Position numbers and translations under genes: made by a program
DNA from: Aestuariibius sp. HNIBRBA575
Lineage (GTDB): Bacteria; Pseudomonadota; Alphaproteobacteria; Rhodobacterales; Rhodobacteraceae
DNA length: 64,000 nt
Direction of reading: 5' to 3'
NCBI RefSeq assembly: GCF_040932005.1
Contig: NZ_CP162415.1
Span: forward strand, 1-64,000
Notes under the pieces: model-generated
Database searches by the model: none
Told to the model about the DNA's origin: nothing
Seen by the model: the letters and a program-made list of their open reading frames with translations, nothing else
In this document: positions 7,721-16,895 of the stretch, piece after piece
Position numbering within the stretch: the stretch's first letter is position 1
Layout: each line of letters starts with the position of its first letter

Positions 7721-10232
7721 GTTTGGTCACCATATTTTGCAGAGCAGTTTCATATCCAACCGGGGCAAATTGTTTGGCGATCCGGGTTTTCAACTGATCC
7801 GCCCGTATGCGCGCATCAGTCGGGTTGGCGATCAGGTCACGCAACGCGGCGCCATAGCCATCCACATCGGTGAAATCGTCAATCAACCAACCGGTGTCAT
7901 TGTCCAGCAATTCACCAATCCCGCCCACATCAGGGGCCACAATCGGCAGGCCAGCTGCGGCCATATCCAACAGAATTGTCGGCAGACCGTCCCATTGCGC
8001 CGTATATAGGAACGCCACATAAGGTGTGTCTAACACGTCCTGAAGTTCAGAATATGTGCCTTTGCGGACGATGTTGTCGGGCGGGTCAAACGCATCCAAC
8101 CCTCGTTTGTCCAACACTGCCTTGCCGTAGACATCAAACACAATATGCGGATTGGCCCGTGCAATGGCCACCAACACATCCAATCGTTTCTGAGCGTCAA
8201 ACCGGCCGGCCCACAAAACACGTGCGGGTTCGTGGCGCGGCAGATTTGTGTTGGCAACGGCTTCGGTTGGGGGGACGGGCGTATAAAGCGGCAGCACGTC
8301 GGCCTCTCCGTCCAGCCGCCCAAAGCCAAGCCGGTCAGACACGTCATTGGCCAGGTTTTTGGTATCCGTCAGCAGGACATGATGATGGTCCGCCGTATCA
8401 CGCAGCCATTGGATCGGATAGCCAACCCGATTGCCGGCCGGGGTTTCATCCCATGTGAACAGATAGGTCACGATTTTGAATTCGTGCGACATCTGGCGGC
8501 CAAACATGCGCAACGCTTCCCAGACCAGTCGGGAATTCACATTGACCAAGGTGGCGCAATCGATGCCGCGCAGCAGGTCCAGCAAAATGCGAATTTTGTT
8601 TTCATAGGTGATGTCCGCCACATAGGCCGACAGATCGATCCGATCGACCCCCTCTGGGAACCAGCCGATATATTCGGCTTCTGAACTGTCTGTGGTGATG
8701 ACCAGGATGTCTGATGGGTCGCGCACATTTGCCAAAGCTTCGCTAAAGATCGCCGCAACCCGGCTGGCGCCAGACATGCGCACATGGGGCACCGCCACCA
8801 CATAGCGATAGGTCCGCCCCGCCAAATCCAACCGCAAAGCGCGGGCGATATCGGTCGCGCGCTCTGCCGCGACCAAAGGCGATGTGACCCGCCGCGGTTC
8901 ATTGGGCAACGCCACCATCGGCTCCAACGCTTTGGCCGCGGCCAGACGGGCCTGCATTTTTTCATCATCATCGAAATGCATCAGAACCTGCGCATCCACC
9001 ACATTAGCCGACTTGCGCCATGCTTCTTTGTGGCCATGTTTCAGGTAATGCATAAACGGGTTCATCCGCTGCTGACGCAGATCCCGATTGTAGCGCAGAT
9101 AATAAGCCATGGAAAAATCAGGGCTGGGATCACGGCGCTCAATCCAGCCGATAGTGGCAAAATGGAACAGGGGATTTGCACCGACCTCGGCCACATCCGG
9201 GTTCTGTTCCAGATAGAATTCCGCATCAAAGTGTTGCGCCAGCAACGCCAGATCCGCCTTGTTGGGCAAAGGTGCTGCAACCACAACCGGTCGCGCGCTT
9301 TCTTCGCCTTGCCAATTCAGGCCACTCCAATAGATGAATTTGTTTTCGCTGGCGCGTTTCAGATCGGCCCCATAGGCCCCTGCGGCGCGGTCTTTGTATT
9401 CCAGAAAATGCACAAATGGGTTGGTTTGGGTCACATCCAGCTCTGGATGTTTGGCCGCCCAATCATCAGGTTTAAACCAACTGTTCGGGCGGCGGCCCTC
9501 GCGCCAACCAGAGGACAGATAATGGTCCAGCGGATCAACTTCTGCCAAAATCACATCCGGGTTTTGCGTCAGATAATACGTCGCATCAAAGGCGTGCAGC
9601 AGCTGCCCGCCCAAAGAGAGGGGGGCCTCTTTGGTGGGGGTGTCGTGCTGTGTTTCATAAACCTGTTGGGAGGATTGGTCCGCAGGACAGGTCGCAAGGA
9701 AACCCAGAAAGGGATTGACCTCGGCTGTGGTCAAATCCAAAGGGTCCGCCGCCCCTCGGCGCGGATCAAACCAGCTGTTGGGCGCACGCCCTTCGCGCCA
9801 GCCCGAGGACAGGTAATGGTCCAATGGCGCCGCCCCGGCAGCCGCCACATCAGGATTGACCTGCAGATAGAAATCATCGTCAAACGCCTGACGCAAATGC
9901 GCCTGCAACAGATCCGCCCCGCCGGCTGTAATATGGTCGGCGATTGCAGGATCATCCGAACCAAGCGTGTTCAGGTAATGGGCAAAAGGGTCTTCTTTGC
10001 CTTTGCGCAATGCGGTGTTTTTGTCGATCCAGGCCTGCGCATCAAACCAGGCATTGGGCTTGCGCCCCTCTTGCCAGCCAGAGGTGCAATAATGGTCCAG
10101 CGGATTAACCCCCGCCAGCGCGACATCCAGGTTCTGCGTCAGGTAGTAAGCCGCATCAAAGGTTTGCTGCAGCAAATCAGTCCCGGTTGAATGTTCTGTC
10201 GGGTGTTGGTCGGTGTTCATATCTGGTGTCAT
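7710..10232 (-). CDS. large GT4-type glycosyltransferase with four N-terminal FD-YYL-NPDV repeats
   Basis: 840 residues. The N-terminal half carries four degenerate copies (about residues 25-70, 115-155, 215-258, 335-380) of a ~45-residue unit of the form FD..YYL..NPDV....DPLDHY...GWREGR.PN.WF. From memory this unit accompanies large polysaccharide glycosyltransferases, where its function is not established. The C-terminal ~340 residues look like a GT-B, GT4-family enzyme: GASRVAAIFSEAL in the acceptor half, RVLWAGRFDAQKR and WDGLPTILLDMAAAGLPIVAP in the donor half. Two ATG codons 12 nt apart could start it; neither has a good ribosome site. It lies 101 nt downstream of rmlB and overlaps the next glycosyltransferase. 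Given the rml genes ahead of it, it may be a rhamnosyltransferase (inference). Confidence 0.8.
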   Translation of the reverse strand: MTPDMNTDQHPTEHSTGTDLLQQTFDAAYYLTQNLDVALAGVNPLDHYCTSGWQEGRKPNAWFDAQAWIDKNTALRKGKEDPFAHYLNTLGSDDPAIADHITAGGADLLQAHLRQAFDDDFYLQVNPDVAAAGAAPLDHYLSSGWREGRAPNSWFDPRRGAADPLDLTTAEVNPFLGFLATCPADQSSQQVYETQHDTPTKEAPLSLGGQLLHAFDATYYLTQNPDVILAEVDPLDHYLSSGWREGRRPNSWFKPDDWAAKHPELDVTQTNPFVHFLEYKDRAAGAYGADLKRASENKFIYWSGLNWQGEESARPVVVAAPLPNKADLALLAQHFDAEFYLEQNPDVAEVGANPLFHFATIGWIERRDPSPDFSMAYYLRYNRDLRQQRMNPFMHYLKHGHKEAWRKSANVVDAQVLMHFDDDEKMQARLAAAKALEPMVALPNEPRRVTSPLVAAERATDIARALRLDLAGRTYRYVVAVPHVRMSGASRVAAIFSEALANVRDPSDILVITTDSSEAEYIGWFPEGVDRIDLSAYVADITYENKIRILLDLLRGIDCATLVNVNSRLVWEALRMFGRQMSHEFKIVTYLFTWDETPAGNRVGYPIQWLRDTADHHHVLLTDTKNLANDVSDRLGFGRLDGEADVLPLYTPVPPTEAVANTNLPRHEPARVLWAGRFDAQKRLDVLVAIARANPHIVFDVYGKAVLDKRGLDAFDPPDNIVRKGTYSELQDVLDTPYVAFLYTAQWDGLPTILLDMAAAGLPIVAPDVGGIGELLDNDTGWLIDDFTDVDGYGAALRDLIANPTDARIRADQLKTRIAKQFAPVGYETALQNMVTKHDL

Positions 10233-10333
10233 CTTCTGGTTCAGAAACGCGAAAGGTCGGTCAACTTTGTTTAAACGCTGCCCGTCCTCATCGCAATTTA
10301 GATGGCCCCGCCCCCAAAGGCGAGGTCAGTAGA

Positions 10334-11377
10334 TCAAGCCTTGACGCCCAATCTTTGGCCCACGCCATCCCTTTGTTGCAACGCGCGCCACCAAGATTCG
10401 TTGGCAAGATACCAATCAACAGTGCGCTCCAGCCCTTCTTCGACAGTCACCGAAGGACGCCAGCCCAGTTCCCCCGCGATCCGCGCCGGATCAATCGCAT
10501 AACGCGCATCATGTCCCGGGCGATCCGTCACAAAGGTAATCTGATCGGCATAAGACCCATCCGCCTTGGGGCGTTTGGTGTCTAATATAGCGCAAAGCGT
10601 CTGAACCAGCTGCAAATTGCTGCGTTCATTTTCGCCGCCAATGTTATAGCTGCGCCCCACTTCGCCGCGCTGAACCACTGTCAGCAACGCATCGGCGTGG
10701 TCTTCGACATATAGCCAATCGCGCACATTCGACCCATCGCCATAGATCGGCAAATCTTTCCCGGCCAGCGCATTCAGGATAACAACCGGGATCAGTTTTT
10801 CGGGGAAATGGTAGGGGCCGTAATTGTTGGAACAATTGGTCAGCACCACCGGCAGACCATAGGTTTCTGCCCAGGCCCGCACCAGATGGTCAGAACTCGC
10901 CTTTGAGGCGGAATAGGGACTGCGCGGATCATAGGGTGTGGTTTCGGTGAACTGGCCTGTGGCGCCCAGCGATCCATAAACTTCGTCGGTGGAAATGTGA
11001 TGGAACCGGAACGTGTCAGGTTTGCCCTGAGCCGTCCAATAGGCGCGCGCCGCTTCGAGCAGATGAAAGGTACCGATCACATTGGTTTCGATAAATTCAG
11101 CTGGGCCATCGATCGACCGATCCACATGGGATTCTGCGGCCAGATGCATGATCGCATCCGGGGCATGTTCGGCTAAAACAGTGTCTAATGCTGCGCGATC
11201 CCGGATATCCGCCTGTACAAAAACATAGTTTGGATTGTCCGCCACATCGGCCACATTTTCCAGACAGGCCGCATAGGTCAGCGCATCCAGATTGACCACC
11301 TGATGGCCAGCGCCAATCGCCTGACGCACCACAGCCGATCCAATAAATCCGGCCCCGCCGGTCACCAAAAGCTTCAT
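10334..11377 (-). CDS. rfbB: dTDP-glucose 4,6-dehydratase RmlB
   Basis: 347 residues, the usual length. It converts dTDP-glucose to dTDP-4-keto-6-deoxyglucose, the second step of dTDP-L-rhamnose synthesis. Seen in the sequence: NAD-binding GGAGFIGS (residues 7-14), the catalytic THR-ASP-GLU segment [17 protein letters not shown] (YxxxK) and [17 protein letters not shown]. The start has AGGA six bases upstream and lies three bases after the rmlC stop, so translation is probably coupled. The operon order is rmlD-rmlC-rmlB on the minus strand; rmlA is missing from it. Confidence 0.97.
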   Translation of the reverse strand: MKLLVTGGAGFIGSAVVRQAIGAGHQVVNLDALTYAACLENVADVADNPNYVFVQADIRDRAALDTVLAEHAPDAIMHLAAESHVDRSIDGPAEFIETNVIGTFHLLEAARAYWTAQGKPDTFRFHHISTDEVYGSLGATGQFTETTPYDPRSPYSASKASSDHLVRAWAETYGLPVVLTNCSNNYGPYHFPEKLIPVVILNALAGKDLPIYGDGSNVRDWLYVEDHADALLTVVQRGEVGRSYNIGGENERSNLQLVQTLCAILDTKRPKADGSYADQITFVTDRPGHDARYAIDPARIAGELGWRPSVTVEEGLERTVDWYLANESWWRALQQRDGVGQRLGVKA

Positions 11378-11380
11378 GTT

Positions 11381-11941
11381 TTATCCTTCGAACTCAAATG
11401 GGGTGTCAAACTCTGCGAATGTCTGCGCGGCTTCGTCTTTGGGGGACAGGATCGGGGTGATCCCATCCAGCGGCCAGTCAATGCCGCAGCTGTCCCACCG
11501 CACAGCGCCGTCACATTCCGGCGCATAATGATCGGTGCATTTATAAATGATCTCGCTTTCGGGCTCGAGGGTCATGAACCCATGCAGAAACCCGGCCGGA
11601 ATCCACAATTGCACCCCATTGTCAAAGCTCAGCTCTTGGCCGTGCCATTGCCCATAGGTCGGTGAATTGCGGCGTGCATCCACTGCCACGTCGAAAATCC
11701 GCCCGCGTCCGCACCGCACCAATTTGCCCTGCCCATGGGGGGGCGATTGAAAATGCAGCCCGCGCACCGTGCCCACTTCTTGGGACATGGAATGGTTGTC
11801 TTGGACAAATTCGGGCAGGAATAGACCCGCTTCTTCTAGGCTGCGCTTATTCCAGCTTTCGCTGAAAAAGCCACGATGATCCCCAAACCGACGCGGCGTG
11901 AGGATTTTAACTTCGGGGAGGATTGTATCTTGGATCAGCAC
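11381..11941 (-). CDS. rfbC: dTDP-4-dehydrorhamnose 3,5-epimerase RmlC
   Basis: 186 residues, matching the family length. It epimerises C3 and C5 of dTDP-4-keto-6-deoxyglucose in rhamnose synthesis. The cupin core is seen with catalytic His63 in VRGLHFQ, preceded by DNHS, and with the GFLHGF and YKCTDHYAPECD segments. It uses a GTG start with AAGGA seven bases upstream. It sits 48 nt after rmlD and 3 nt before rmlB. Confidence 0.97.
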   Translation of the reverse strand: MLIQDTILPEVKILTPRRFGDHRGFFSESWNKRSLEEAGLFLPEFVQDNHSMSQEVGTVRGLHFQSPPHGQGKLVRCGRGRIFDVAVDARRNSPTYGQWHGQELSFDNGVQLWIPAGFLHGFMTLEPESEIIYKCTDHYAPECDGAVRWDSCGIDWPLDGITPILSPKDEAAQTFAEFDTPFEFEG

Positions 11942-11989
11942 GCGCGGGTCCTTAGCAAAAGGGTCAACAAATGAGGTTGCCCCTGCTTA

Positions 11990-12850
11990 TCAAGCGCGGT
12001 CCAATTCCGCCAGAACCTGTGACAGGCTAACGCGCCAATCCGGGCGCGGAATGTCAAAAACCGTTTGGGTTGCGCTGCAATCCATCCGCGAATTCAGCGG
12101 ACGTTTGGCGGGGGTTGGATAATCGGCACTGGGAATGGCGGTGATGTCACAAGTCAGATTGGCCTGCGTAAAAATTTCCGCGGCAAAATCGGCCCAGCTG
12201 ACATCAGGCCCGCCACTGAAATGATAGATTCCTGATTTTGTCGGATCCGTGCGCAACGCCATGGCCATGGTCAAACAGGCCTGCGCGATATCACGTGCCG
12301 CTGTTGGGCCGCCGATCTGATCGCCCACAATCGACAGGCTGTCGCGATCGCCCCCCAGCCGCAGCATGGTTTTGACAAAGTTATTGCCATGGGCGGAAAA
12401 CACCCAAGAGGTGCGCAAAATGGCCCAAGCCCCGCCTGCGGCCATCACGGCCTCTTCGCCTTGCAGCTTGGTGCGGCCATAGGCCGAAACCGGTCCGGTT
12501 TGCATATCCGGGGTCCACGCCGCCTGCCCGGTTCCGTCAAACACGTAATCGGTCGAAATATGCACGAATGGTACGCTACGCGCAGCGCAGGCCTGGGCCA
12601 TAGCGCCAGGGGCATCGGCGTTGATCAGCTTGGCGTCGGCTTCTTCGGTTTCGGCGTTGTCCACGGCCGTATAGGCCGCGGCATTGATCACCATATCAGG
12701 GGCCTGCATGTCGATCTGGGCGCTGCAGCCTGCCGGATCAGACAGATCCGCCTGCGCACGGGATAGGGTCACAATTTCAATCTCGGGCTGCGCCAGCGCC
12801 TGCATTTCCCGGGCCACTTGGCCAGATTGCCCAAACACCAAAACTTTCAT
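11990..12850 (-). CDS. rfbD: dTDP-4-dehydrorhamnose reductase RmlD
   Basis: 286 residues. It carries out the last step of dTDP-L-rhamnose synthesis, NAD(P)H-dependent reduction of the 4-keto group. Motifs: a GQSGQVA cofactor loop near the N-terminus, STDYVFDG, and YGRTKLQGE (YxxxK). The ATG at 12850 is preferred because GGAG lies five bases upstream; an in-frame GTG two codons earlier would overlap that site. It is the first gene of the rhamnose operon and begins 32 nt after the repA stop codon in the same direction, so read-through from the repA promoter is possible. Confidence 0.96.
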   Translation of the reverse strand: MKVLVFGQSGQVAREMQALAQPEIEIVTLSRAQADLSDPAGCSAQIDMQAPDMVINAAAYTAVDNAETEEADAKLINADAPGAMAQACAARSVPFVHISTDYVFDGTGQAAWTPDMQTGPVSAYGRTKLQGEEAVMAAGGAWAILRTSWVFSAHGNNFVKTMLRLGGDRDSLSIVGDQIGGPTAARDIAQACLTMAMALRTDPTKSGIYHFSGGPDVSWADFAAEIFTQANLTCDITAIPSADYPTPAKRPLNSRMDCSATQTVFDIPRPDWRVSLSQVLAELDRA

Positions 12851-12868
12851 TGTCACTCCGTTTTATTT

Positions 12869-12882
12869 CTGACGCGCGTCAG
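12869..12882. repeat. perfect 14-bp palindrome between repA and rmlD
   Basis: CTGACGC-GCGTCAG lies directly after the repA stop codon and 18 nt before the rmlD start. It could fold into a short hairpin without a T tract, or serve as an operator. Its role is unproven. Confidence 0.5.
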
Positions 12883-13902
12883 CTATCCGCGACGCGCCAT
12901 TTTGGATTTCACCCAACCCAAAAATGCCCGATCCGCAGATCGAATTTTGGGGCGACCACTGTCTTGCCAAAAGCTGCGCCATTCCGCTTCGAGCGCATAA
13001 ATGTCGTGACCCGGCGCCAGAAGACGCCCCCGCGCCAAAGCGTCCGACGACAAAACCGGCGCGCCGATCGGGTCCACCACACGTACGCGACTGAACCGGA
13101 ACACATCCCCGGCCTCTTCGCTCAGTACATAATCGGGCAGCGGATTGTCGACAATCATCCGCCGGATCGCGGCGCGAAACACCCGCAACGGGGCGCTGGA
13201 CCCGGCTTTCTTATGCAGCACGTCCAGTGAAATCCGCCAGTCCGGTTGACGACCGCAATGTTTGCGCGCCAATTCATAGATCCGCCGTTCAAGCGGTTTG
13301 CGCAATGTGAAATAATCCCGGCTGAGGGTCAGGACCGATTTGGACAGCGCCGCCTGATAAAGCCATTCCGACAAAGTCACCGTTACCGACGCCATGCGCC
13401 CACCGCGGGATTTGCGCACGATTTTCCAGGATTCGATCAGGCCAAATCCATGGGTGACCTCTATGCCGCCATTTTCCAGATTGGTGGTGATCCGGGTCCC
13501 GGCCAGCCGTTCAAACGCCTGACGCAGCCGCGTATAACTGTCACCAGACGTGCCCCGATGGGTCGCCACCAACAGATCATGCGCCTTTAGAACCATCGTG
13601 CGGGAAATTTCACGCCCCGCATTCAGCGCCGCCATCAGCTGGGAAATGCAATAGATCAGAATGTCTTTGTCATGGATCGTGGCGCGGCCTTTGACGCTGG
13701 GCGTCACTTCGATGGTTGCACCGTTATGTTCATAAGACAGCACCCGCCGGTCCGGGCGCGTGGACAGCGAAAAGATCGGGTGTTCCATTGTCGCGATGTC
13801 GTCTTTGGGACTGGCCGCAAAGATATCGCAGACAAAAAATCCTGCTGTCATAGATGGGTCTACGGGAAAATCCGCACCCTCGCCGATATCGGTCGCACTC
13901 AT
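12883..13902 (-). CDS. repA: plasmid replication initiator RepA
   Basis: 339 residues, typical of the RepA (RPA-type) initiators of alphaproteobacterial plasmids. Recognisable blocks are EHPIFSLSTRPD, KDILIYCISQLMAALN, HDLLVATHRGTSGDSY, IESWKIVRKSRGGRM and LERRIYELARKHCG; they form tandem winged-helix-like DNA-binding regions. It would bind the iterons in the adjacent origin to start replication. AGGAG lies eleven bases before the ATG. It is transcribed away from the origin, divergent from parA, and is followed closely by the rhamnose operon. The call is based on recognised family patterns; the compatibility group (RepA-I or another) cannot be decided by eye. Confidence 0.92.
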   Translation of the reverse strand: MSATDIGEGADFPVDPSMTAGFFVCDIFAASPKDDIATMEHPIFSLSTRPDRRVLSYEHNGATIEVTPSVKGRATIHDKDILIYCISQLMAALNAGREISRTMVLKAHDLLVATHRGTSGDSYTRLRQAFERLAGTRITTNLENGGIEVTHGFGLIESWKIVRKSRGGRMASVTVTLSEWLYQAALSKSVLTLSRDYFTLRKPLERRIYELARKHCGRQPDWRISLDVLHKKAGSSAPLRVFRAAIRRMIVDNPLPDYVLSEEAGDVFRFSRVRVVDPIGAPVLSSDALARGRLLAPGHDIYALEAEWRSFWQDSGRPKIRSADRAFLGWVKSKMARRG

Positions 13903-13983
13903 CCGCCTGCCTGCTCCTCTGGACCCCTGTTTTTGATTTGACCGATTCTGCGGGTCTTTCGGGGTTTCACTAACACCCTAAAC

Positions 13984-13992
13984 TTATCCACA
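13984..13992 (+). other. DnaA box TTATCCACA
   Basis: This is an exact match to the high-affinity DnaA-binding consensus, about 50 nt from the iterons. It supports a DnaA-assisted plasmid origin here. Confidence 0.75.
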
Positions 13993-14044
13993 GGCAGCGT
14001 CCACAACCGGCCCGTGCAGTTTGCACATCCCCAAAAATTTCACC

Positions 14045-14102
14045 GTGGGATCAGAGTCGCAAGCTCGTGGGATCAGAGTCATCTCTTCGTCGGTTCAGAG
14101 TC
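14045..14102 (+). repeat. three iterons, 22-bp period
   Basis: GTGGGATCAGAGTC occurs at 14045-14058 and 14067-14080, and a variant GTCGGTTCAGAGTC at 14089-14102. All starts are exactly 22 bp apart (two helical turns). A weak fourth copy may begin near 14110. They are probable RepA-binding sites. Confidence 0.85.
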
Positions 14103-14421
14103 ACTCCCGGTCTCAGAAAACTGCTTATCCCATTCAAAAACAGGTGTTTTTCAAAATCGGCCAATCCCTGTAACAATCAACTAACATAATTTAACTGGTC
14201 TTCCTGAGGCAGAAACACCACAATCCTCTCAAAATATCGGACCAAAAGCAGAGCAATCGCACTGAAAACCGTTCTGCATTGCTAAGAAAATCAAAGAAAA
14301 ACACGCCAATGTCCGGCTTTCTCTTTCATGTTTGCTGTTTTTGGGTATGATGCGAAAAAGAGCGCACATCAACGCGCCAAATTTCGACAGCAGCCCTTCG
14401 CCAGCAGCAAAAAGGCACCCC

Positions 14422-15813
14422 ATGTCCGATACCGCTTTGCCTCCGTATTTCAGCATCGATCCAGACCAAGCGGCCGATGCATTGGGGACGCCCAGTTCAA
14501 CACAAAGCTTTGCTCAGATCGCCGATGGCTGCGCGCGCGGGCGGGATGACCTGATCACCCGCGGTCTCCAAGAGGATGGATCGCGGCACCTACGTTTGTT
14601 TTCCACATGGGAAATCACCCGCTATCTGATCCCTGTTGCCGTCGGGCATTTTCGCCGGGTCCTGAAAGCCAATCCAGATTTGCCCCAAGGTCAGAGCGAA
14701 ACCCAAGGGGGCGCCAAATGGTTCACCCTCGATGAGGTCCTGCGCCTGCGGGCACATTTCGGCAGCGAAGGATCAAAGGCAAAGAATTACCTGCCCTATC
14801 GTCCCGAAGGTCTGCCTGCCAAAATGCTGGCCGTGGCGAATTTCAAAGGCGGGGTGGGGAAAACCAGCACCGCCGCGCATCTGGCCATGTCGGCCGCGCT
14901 GGACGGCTACAAAGTGCTGGTGGTGGATCTGGACAGTCAGGGGTCGATGACATCGATCTTTGGCGGCAAAGTCGATGACGAATGGGGCACTGTTTTTCCG
15001 CTTATGGCGCGTCATTACGCGGGGCATTTGCGGCAGGAAAATCAGCGGCGTCTGGATCGTGGCGATGCGCCCATTCCACTGGATGACACGTTAAACGATG
15101 CGCTGGACACAAAATCGCAATCGCTGATCCAGTCAACACATTGGCCCAATATCGATCTGATTGGGGCGCAATTGAACCTGTATTGGGCCGAATTTCAGGT
15201 GCCGGTCTGGCGGATGCAGGGCCGTGGCTGGAAATTGTGGGATGCATTGACAGATGTGTTCGAACAAGACGGTGTGCTGGATGAATATGACCTGATTTTC
15301 ATCGATACCCCCCCTGCCCTGGGCTATCTGACCATCAATGGGCTGGCGGCGGCGGACATTTTGCTGGTGCCGATGGGGGCTTCATTTTTGGAATTTGATT
15401 CCACCGGTCGGTTCTTTGACATGTTGCAAACCACATTTGGATCCATCGAGGACGCAGAAAACATCGCAGCCCGTGCCTTGGGGCGCCCCGAAATGGGGTT
15501 TGAATGGGACGCGGTCCGGGCGATTGTCACCCGCTATAATGGGGCACAACAGGCCGAACTTGTGGCTCTAATGCAGGCCTATATGGGCAATACGCTGTCG
15601 CCACATCGTCAGGATTTTACCGCGCTGATCGGTCAGGCTGGCGAACAAGTGCAAGGGATTTACGAAGCCGATTATCGCGACTTTAACCGTGAAACCTATG
15701 CCCGCGGACGTGAAACATTTGATACGACCTATGCGGCGGTAAAAGCTTTGTTTGTTGGGGCTTGGCGTCGGGATAAACGCGCCGAAGAAATGGCCGGACA
15801 AGCGGCTGAGTAA
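14422..15813 (+). CDS. parA: plasmid partition ATPase ParA
   Basis: 463 residues. The central part is a deviant Walker A motif, K142-GGVGK-TS, with signature lysine Lys142 and P-loop Lys147, followed by VLVVDLDSQGS and FIDTPPALG. This is the ParA/Soj pattern that binds ATP and nonspecific DNA to move plasmid copies apart. The ~130-residue N-terminal extension is typical of plasmid (type Ia) ParA proteins, which also repress their own operon. The ATG at 14422 is chosen because AAAAGG lies seven bases upstream; longer starts lack a ribosome site. It is followed at once by a parS site and parB. Confidence 0.93.
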   Translation: MSDTALPPYFSIDPDQAADALGTPSSTQSFAQIADGCARGRDDLITRGLQEDGSRHLRLFSTWEITRYLIPVAVGHFRRVLKANPDLPQGQSETQGGAKWFTLDEVLRLRAHFGSEGSKAKNYLPYRPEGLPAKMLAVANFKGGVGKTSTAAHLAMSAALDGYKVLVVDLDSQGSMTSIFGGKVDDEWGTVFPLMARHYAGHLRQENQRRLDRGDAPIPLDDTLNDALDTKSQSLIQSTHWPNIDLIGAQLNLYWAEFQVPVWRMQGRGWKLWDALTDVFEQDGVLDEYDLIFIDTPPALGYLTINGLAAADILLVPMGASFLEFDSTGRFFDMLQTTFGSIEDAENIAARALGRPEMGFEWDAVRAIVTRYNGAQQAELVALMQAYMGNTLSPHRQDFTALIGQAGEQVQGIYEADYRDFNRETYARGRETFDTTYAAVKALFVGAWRRDKRAEEMAGQAAE

Positions 15814-15831
15814 TGTTTCGCGTGCGAAACA
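15814..15831. promoter_or_regulatory. parS site 1 (palindrome TGTTTCGC-GT-GCGAAACA)
   Basis: 8-bp inverted arms around a 2-bp centre lie directly after the parA stop codon. The arms resemble the universal parS core TGTTTCACGTGAAACA with an extra GC step. It is the likely ParB-binding centromere. Confidence 0.85.
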
Positions 15832-15848
15832 CATGAGGGGGCTCACAT

Positions 15849-16895
15849 ATGGCCAAACGCAAAAGACTGTCACCTGTTACGCCAGAACAAGCGAACCCGG
15901 TTGCAAGTCCCGCTGAGTTAGAGACGAAATCAGCCTTTCCCGCCTACCCCCAAGGTGTCGCTGTAACCCGCACCCATGGTGGCGGCAAAAGCGCCCCGAT
16001 CGCCGATGTGGCCCGGGAAACTGCCAGTGCGGCGGCGCTGGCTGAATTGTCAGATAGTGTTGAAAAAGCCCGCCAAACCGGACGGATGGTGCTTGAGCTG
16101 CCCTTGGACGCAATTCAGGCGGATTATCTGGTGCGAGACCGGATTGCAGTCGATGACGACGATATGCAAAGCCTGATGGCATCCCTGCGGTCCCGAGGGC
16201 AGCAAACACCGATTGAGGTAACAGCATTGGACAATGGGCGCTACGGATTGATTTCCGGGTGGCGTCGTCTAACGGCTTTGCAACGGTTAAGTGTCGAAGA
16301 CGCAGGATCAGACACTGTTTTGGCTCTGTTACGGCTGCCATCGGATTCTGCTGATGCCTATTTGGCCATGGTCGAAGAAAACGAAATCCGGGTTGGGCTC
16401 AGCTATTATGAACGCGCCCGCGTTGCCGCACGGGCCGTGGATCAAGGTGTGTTCGAGACTGAGAAAAAAGCCCTTCTTAGTCTCTATCATGCAGCGTCAC
16501 GGGCCAAACGATCCAAGATACGGTCGTTTTTGTCATTGGTGCGCGGATTGGATGACGTGTTGAAATGGCCGCATGCATTGACAGAACGGCTTGGTTTGGC
16601 TCTGGCCAAAGCGATGGATGAGGATGCCGACCTGCGGTCTCGGTTGACCGAGGCGCTGACGATGGCTTTGCCCCAGACCCAAGATGAAGAATTGAAGGTT
16701 GTGCAGGGCATTCTGGCCCCCGCAAAAACCAGTAAGCCAAAGCCTGATTTAGACTCTAAACCAACCGCCCCTGTTGATCTGCCCGGGCTAACTTTGCTGG
16801 CACATAAGGATGGCAGCCTGCGGCTTGCTGGGCCAGCATTGGATGCGGATCTGCGTGATGAATTGACGGCCTGGTTGAAAACGCGACTGGGCTGA
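15849..16895 (+). CDS. parB: plasmid partition protein ParB
   Basis: 348 residues. A basic N-terminus (MAKRKRLSP) and linker lead to the ParB/Sulfiredoxin CTPase domain: LPLDAIQADYLVRDR, then LMASLRSRGQQTPIEV, YGLISGWRRLTALQ and AMVEENEIRVGLSYYERA, where the last block carries the conserved arginine-region pattern. A helix-turn-helix region follows at about residues 190-230. It would load on the two flanking parS sites and cooperate with ParA. The start has a G-rich ribosome site seven bases upstream. It is spaced 35 nt from parA, with parS 1 in between. Confidence 0.93.
   Translation: MAKRKRLSPVTPEQANPVASPAELETKSAFPAYPQGVAVTRTHGGGKSAPIADVARETASAAALAELSDSVEKARQTGRMVLELPLDAIQADYLVRDRIAVDDDDMQSLMASLRSRGQQTPIEVTALDNGRYGLISGWRRLTALQRLSVEDAGSDTVLALLRLPSDSADAYLAMVEENEIRVGLSYYERARVAARAVDQGVFETEKKALLSLYHAASRAKRSKIRSFLSLVRGLDDVLKWPHALTERLGLALAKAMDEDADLRSRLTEALTMALPQTQDEELKVVQGILAPAKTSKPKPDLDSKPTAPVDLPGLTLLAHKDGSLRLAGPALDADLRDELTAWLKTRLG

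Larger units (their letters stand above)
13903..14421. other. putative plasmid origin of replication between repA and parA
   Basis: 519 nt without a convincing gene. From the repA side it holds a perfect DnaA box (13984-13992), three direct iterons with 22-bp spacing (14045-14102) and an A/T-rich palindrome AAAAACA-GG-TGTTTTT (14136-14151). A markedly A/T-rich stretch to about 14300 could act as an unwinding element. The iterons lie upstream of repA and could also mediate its autoregulation. The combination is typical of an iteron-controlled replicon. Confidence 0.8.

Noticed and set aside
8784..10190. 468-codon open frame on the plus strand inside the large glycosyltransferase gene
   Set aside because: It is antisense to a well-supported gene, has no ribosome site or family pattern, and its composition (Ile, Arg, Gln, His rich) is that of a GC-rich antisense shadow.
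14324..14351. possible parA promoter (TTTCAT, 16-bp gap, TATGAT)
   Set aside because: The -35 element matches poorly; the position is plausible but the evidence is not enough for a feature.
14229..14456. 75-codon minus-strand frame in the origin region
   Set aside because: It overlaps the parA start and the A/T-rich origin, with no family pattern; it is probably chance.
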